Shown here piece after piece: positions 60,964-64,000 of a stretch of 64,000 bases of DNA. Under the pieces are notes generated by a model that was not told the origin of the DNA, ran no database searches, and was given only the letters and a program-made list of their open reading frames with translations. This DNA is from Paludibacteraceae bacterium (GTDB lineage: Bacteria > Bacteroidota > Bacteroidia > Bacteroidales > Paludibacteraceae), in the NCBI GenBank assembly GCA_017479885.1, contig JAFVBR010000034.1, positions 62,001 to 126,000 on the forward strand, written 5' to 3'. Position 1 is the first letter of the stretch. Each line of letters starts with the position of its first letter. Made by a program: the position numbers and the translations under genes.

Positions 60964-63900
60964 ATGAAAACAATAAAGGACATAACTGAAACTACCGTAT
61001 TCAAGCGCGGAGAAGTGCGTGCGTGGCACGAACAGGTTCTGATTCCGACCTACGGGATTGGGAAGGAAGAGAAGAATCCTATCTTCCTGGAGAAGCGTGT
61101 TTATCAGGGAAGTAGCGGCTCTGTATATCCTTATGCAGTGGTCGAGAAAATTGAAGATGAAAAGCACGATGTGCCCTACGATGCTTATTTTATTGAGAAC
61201 TATTATGTAAAAATAATGATTCTCCCTGCATTGGGAGGTCGTGTCCAGATGGCATGGGATAAAATCAAGAAGCGTCATTTTGTATATTTCAATGAGGTGA
61301 TTAAACCTGCCTTGGTAGGTCTAACGGGTCCTTGGATATCAGGTGGTATAGAGTTCAACTGGCCTCAACACCATCGTCCCTCCACTTTTCTTCCTACCGA
61401 TGTCAATATAGAGGAAAACAGCGATGGCAGCAAGACCGTCTGGTGCGGAGAACTGGAGCGTATGGCTCGCACTCAGGGTGCGCAAGGCTTTACTCTCTAT
61501 CCTGACAAAGCATATCTTGCCATTCGCGTCCGTCTCTTCAACCGTACTCCTTATCCGCAGACATTCCTCTGGTGGGCTAATCCCGCCGTGGTCGTGCACG
61601 AACATTACTACTCGGTTTTCCCGCCTGATGTCAATGCTGTATATGACCATGGGAAACGTGATGTTACCGAATTTCCTATTTCGCATGGGGTTTACTACAA
61701 GCATAACTATGCTCCGGGTACCGATATCTCCCGCTATATCAATATTCCTGTGCCGACATCTTATATGGCCGTGAAGTCAAAGTATGATTTTGTAGGCGGA
61801 TATGAAGACGATGTGCGTGGCGGACTGTTGCATGTGGCAGACCATAACGTTTCTACAGGAAAGAAGCAGTGGACATGGGGCAACGGTGACTTTGGTCGTG
61901 CTTGGGACAGAAACCTGACAGACAACAATGGTCCTTACATTGAGTTGATGACCGGAATGTATTGCGACAACCAGCCTGATTTCAGTTGGTTGCAACCTTT
62001 CGAAGAGCGCACTTGGACTCAATATTTTATGCCTTATGCCGAAGTAGGAATGGTCAAGAACGCCAGCAAGGATGTGCTTCTCCATTTTTCTGTCAGTGCC
62101 GGCAAGGGTAGAATGGTGGTATATACAACCGGCGTAAAGCAAGGACTGAAGATTGTTCTGACCAATACGCAGAATAATGAGATAGTCGGCACTTGGCAAC
62201 AGGATGTTGCGCCTGAGAATGTGTTCGAGAACACAATCTCACTCGCTGACTCGGTTGAGGAGCACTACAAAGTTCAGATTTATGACTGCAACGGGCGGCT
62301 TCTTCTCACGTATTCGCCTGAGCCCAAGTCTAATGTGCGCCCTGTTCCTGAACCTGCCAAACCTCAAAAACTCCCTCAAGAAATCGAACTGCAGGAGCAA
62401 CTTTATCTTACCGGTCTTCATCTTGAGCAGTATCGTCATGCCACTTATCGTCCAGAGGATTACTACGAAGAAGCGCTTCGCCGTGATTCTGGCGACATCC
62501 GATGCAACAACGCCATGGGACTTTTGTTCCTGAGAAAAGGCAAGCCTGAAGAAGCGGAAAAGTATTTGCGCCGTGCTGTTGCCACCATGACAGAGCGTAA
62601 CCCCAATCCCTACGACGGAGAACCATACTACAATCTTGGTATTGCTCTTATGCAGCAGGACAAACTGGATGATTCACTCGAGTGTTTCTGGAAAGCAACA
62701 TGGAATGCTGCATGGCAAGACAGCGCTTTCTTTATGGTGGCGCAGATTGAGTCACGCAAGGGAAACTTCTGTCGTGCACTTGAGGTAATAGAGCGCTCTT
62801 TGATCAGAAATGCTCACAATACCCGCGCGTTAGTGCTCAAGGCAGCTTTGCTTCATATTCTCGGAAATGAAAGTTCGGCTAAAGAGGTCGTCATGAATGT
62901 ACTTGTTATTGACAGCATGAACTTGGCGGCAAGGTATCTCCTGTATCTTATGAATGAAGAAAATATGAGTGCTGCCAAGGTAACTGAAGGTATGCGTGCT
63001 ACTCCGCACGACTTTATAGAGTATGCTCTTGACTTTGCTGCGGCAGGTATGTATGAAACTGCAATCTCTCTTCTCAAGTTCTATATAAAGAATACAGAAG
63101 GGGATATTTATCCTGTCGTATATTATGCTGTGTCTGATTTTCTTGCTGCTTCAGGCAACCGGCAAGAGGCGGAACAGATACTTAAGAAAGCAGAGTCTGC
63201 TTGTCCTGACGGTTGCTTCCCCAATCGTGAAGAGGAGGTGAGACTGCTCAAGCATGCCATTGTCAGACAGCCCGACAGTCCTAAGGCTTATTACTATCTC
63301 GGCAATTTCTTCTATTCCAAGCGTCTCTATGAGGATGCTCAGCATTGTTGGCTCACTTCTATCGGTCTTGACGATAGTTTCCCAACTGTATGGAGAAATA
63401 TGGCGTTGGTATATTACAACAAACTTCATGACAAACAAAAAGCACTGGATGCAATTGAGCGTGCATTCTCACTCGATGAGACCGACTCCCGCGTGTTTAT
63501 GGAACTCTACCAGTTGTACAAAAAACTCGGACGAGGCTACAACGAACGCAAGGTGCTGCTTGAGAAGCACATGAATCTTGTTGAAGAGCGCGATGATATG
63601 ATGGTGGAATATGTGCAGTTGCTCAATCAGCAGCAGAACTACACGGAGGCTCTGCGCCTTACTCTTGCCCGTCATTTCCACCCATGGGAAGGAGGCGAAG
63701 GCAAGATTACCGGTCAGTATAAATTGAGCCTTAGGGAAATGGCGAAACAGAAACTTGCAGCCGGTATGTACCAGGAAGCTCTTCTGCTGCTACAACGCAC
63801 AGATGTTTTCCCTGAAAACCTTGGCGAAGGCAAACTGGAAACAATGCCAGAAAACGATATTGATTTCTATAAGGCACTCGCTCTGCAGGGTATGGGCAGA

Positions 63901-64000
63901 AATGAAGAGGCAAAAGCATACTTCAAAAAGGCTACTGCAGGTCAGTCTGTTCCGCAGCAGGCGTTCTATTATAACGATTCGCAACCGGATATGATATATT
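60964..64000 (+). CDS. DUF5107/TPR protein (3' end beyond window)
   Basis: An open frame of at least 1012 codons that reaches the window edge without a stop. It begins MKTIKDITETTVFKRGEVRA. Residues 40-330 form the DUF5107 beta-sandwich (MILPALGGRVQMAWDKIKKR; ISGGIEFNWPQHHRPSTFLP), related to galactose-mutarotase-like domains. From about residue 490, TPR repeats follow (DIRCNNAMGLLFLRKGKPEE; PYYNLGIALMQQDKLDDSLE). No signal peptide is visible. It sits directly after a sugar importer, so a role in sugar metabolism or regulation is likely but unproven. Confidence 0.85.
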   Translation, partial: MKTIKDITETTVFKRGEVRAWHEQVLIPTYGIGKEEKNPIFLEKRVYQGSSGSVYPYAVVEKIEDEKHDVPYDAYFIENYYVKIMILPALGGRVQMAWDKIKKRHFVYFNEVIKPALVGLTGPWISGGIEFNWPQHHRPSTFLPTDVNIEENSDGSKTVWCGELERMARTQGAQGFTLYPDKAYLAIRVRLFNRTPYPQTFLWWANPAVVVHEHYYSVFPPDVNAVYDHGKRDVTEFPISHGVYYKHNYAPGTDISRYINIPVPTSYMAVKSKYDFVGGYEDDVRGGLLHVADHNVSTGKKQWTWGNGDFGRAWDRNLTDNNGPYIELMTGMYCDNQPDFSWLQPFEERTWTQYFMPYAEVGMVKNASKDVLLHFSVSAGKGRMVVYTTGVKQGLKIVLTNTQNNEIVGTWQQDVAPENVFENTISLADSVEEHYKVQIYDCNGRLLLTYSPEPKSNVRPVPEPAKPQKLPQEIELQEQLYLTGLHLEQYRHATYRPEDYYEEALRRDSGDIRCNNAMGLLFLRKGKPEEAEKYLRRAVATMTERNPNPYDGEPYYNLGIALMQQDKLDDSLECFWKATWNAAWQDSAFFMVAQIESRKGNFCRALEVIERSLIRNAHNTRALVLKAALLHILGNESSAKEVVMNVLVIDSMNLAARYLLYLMNEENMSAAKVTEGMRATPHDFIEYALDFAAAGMYETAISLLKFYIKNTEGDIYPVVYYAVSDFLAASGNRQEAEQILKKAESACPDGCFPNREEEVRLLKHAIVRQPDSPKAYYYLGNFFYSKRLYEDAQHCWLTSIGLDDSFPTVWRNMALVYYNKLHDKQKALDAIERAFSLDETDSRVFMELYQLYKKLGRGYNERKVLLEKHMNLVEERDDMMVEYVQLLNQQQNYTEALRLTLARHFHPWEGGEGKITGQYKLSLREMAKQKLAAGMYQEALLLLQRTDVFPENLGEGKLETMPENDIDFYKALALQGMGRNEEAKAYFKKATAGQSVPQQAFYYNDSQPDMIY

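Overview
The window is a chromosomal segment of a Bacteroidales bacterium (Bacteroidota). The evidence is about fifteen promoters of the Bacteroidota form TTG-N19/20-TAnnTTTG, start codons without obvious Shine-Dalgarno sequences, secreted proteins with type IX-like C-terminal motifs, a SusC-like TonB receptor, the Bacteroidota-specific DUF4295 ribosomal protein, and many AAA/DUF4143 ATPase genes. The species cannot be fixed from this sequence alone.

Layout. Positions 1-2600 are accessory: a nearly complete IS3-family element, an 11-bp-period repeat array, a 352-bp segment closed by 29-bp inverted repeats, and a promoter-driven structured RNA ahead of a small zinc-ribbon lipoprotein gene. A frameshifted Ig-like pseudogene follows. 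Positions 4.2-22 kb are mostly housekeeping: groESL, a secreted OB-fold protein, the rpmB-rpmG-DUF4295 ribosomal operon, a lipid kinase, a CASTOR/RCK-like membrane protein, a secreted EndA nuclease, cysE, gltX-recQ, an amgK-rapZ/murU pair for muropeptide sugar salvage, mscS and a HAD phosphatase. A second structured RNA lies at 22.28-22.54 kb.

Positions 22.5-31.2 kb form a rearranged surface-sugar locus. A GT2 polyprenyl-phosphate glycosyltransferase, a WecD-like acetyltransferase, two SMR-type half-flippases, an ArnT-like transferase and a WecE-like aminotransferase together resemble an Arn-type lipid-linked amino-sugar pathway. Two AAA/DUF4143 ATPase cassettes bounded by TTGGATTACCG inverted repeats interrupt it, and the process left a deleted ATPase copy and a tiny chimeric reading frame. 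Positions 31.2-50.8 kb return to core genes: fumarase, a LolA-like/MMPL pair, LytM, SPFH, dxr, rseP, an acetyltransferase, GT2, folK, cvpA, a DUF5689 lipoprotein with a TonB receptor, asnS, and tRNAs Lys, His and Ala.

Positions 52.7-58.3 kb hold the most striking accessory unit: a promoter, a SIR2-like/TIR protein and, 38 bp later, a 1349-residue STAND NTPase with LRR_5-type repeats and a multi-pass membrane C terminus. This has the architecture of an NAD-targeting, STAND-sensed anti-phage system. The window ends with an FNT channel, a sugar MFS transporter and a DUF5107/TPR gene that runs off the edge.
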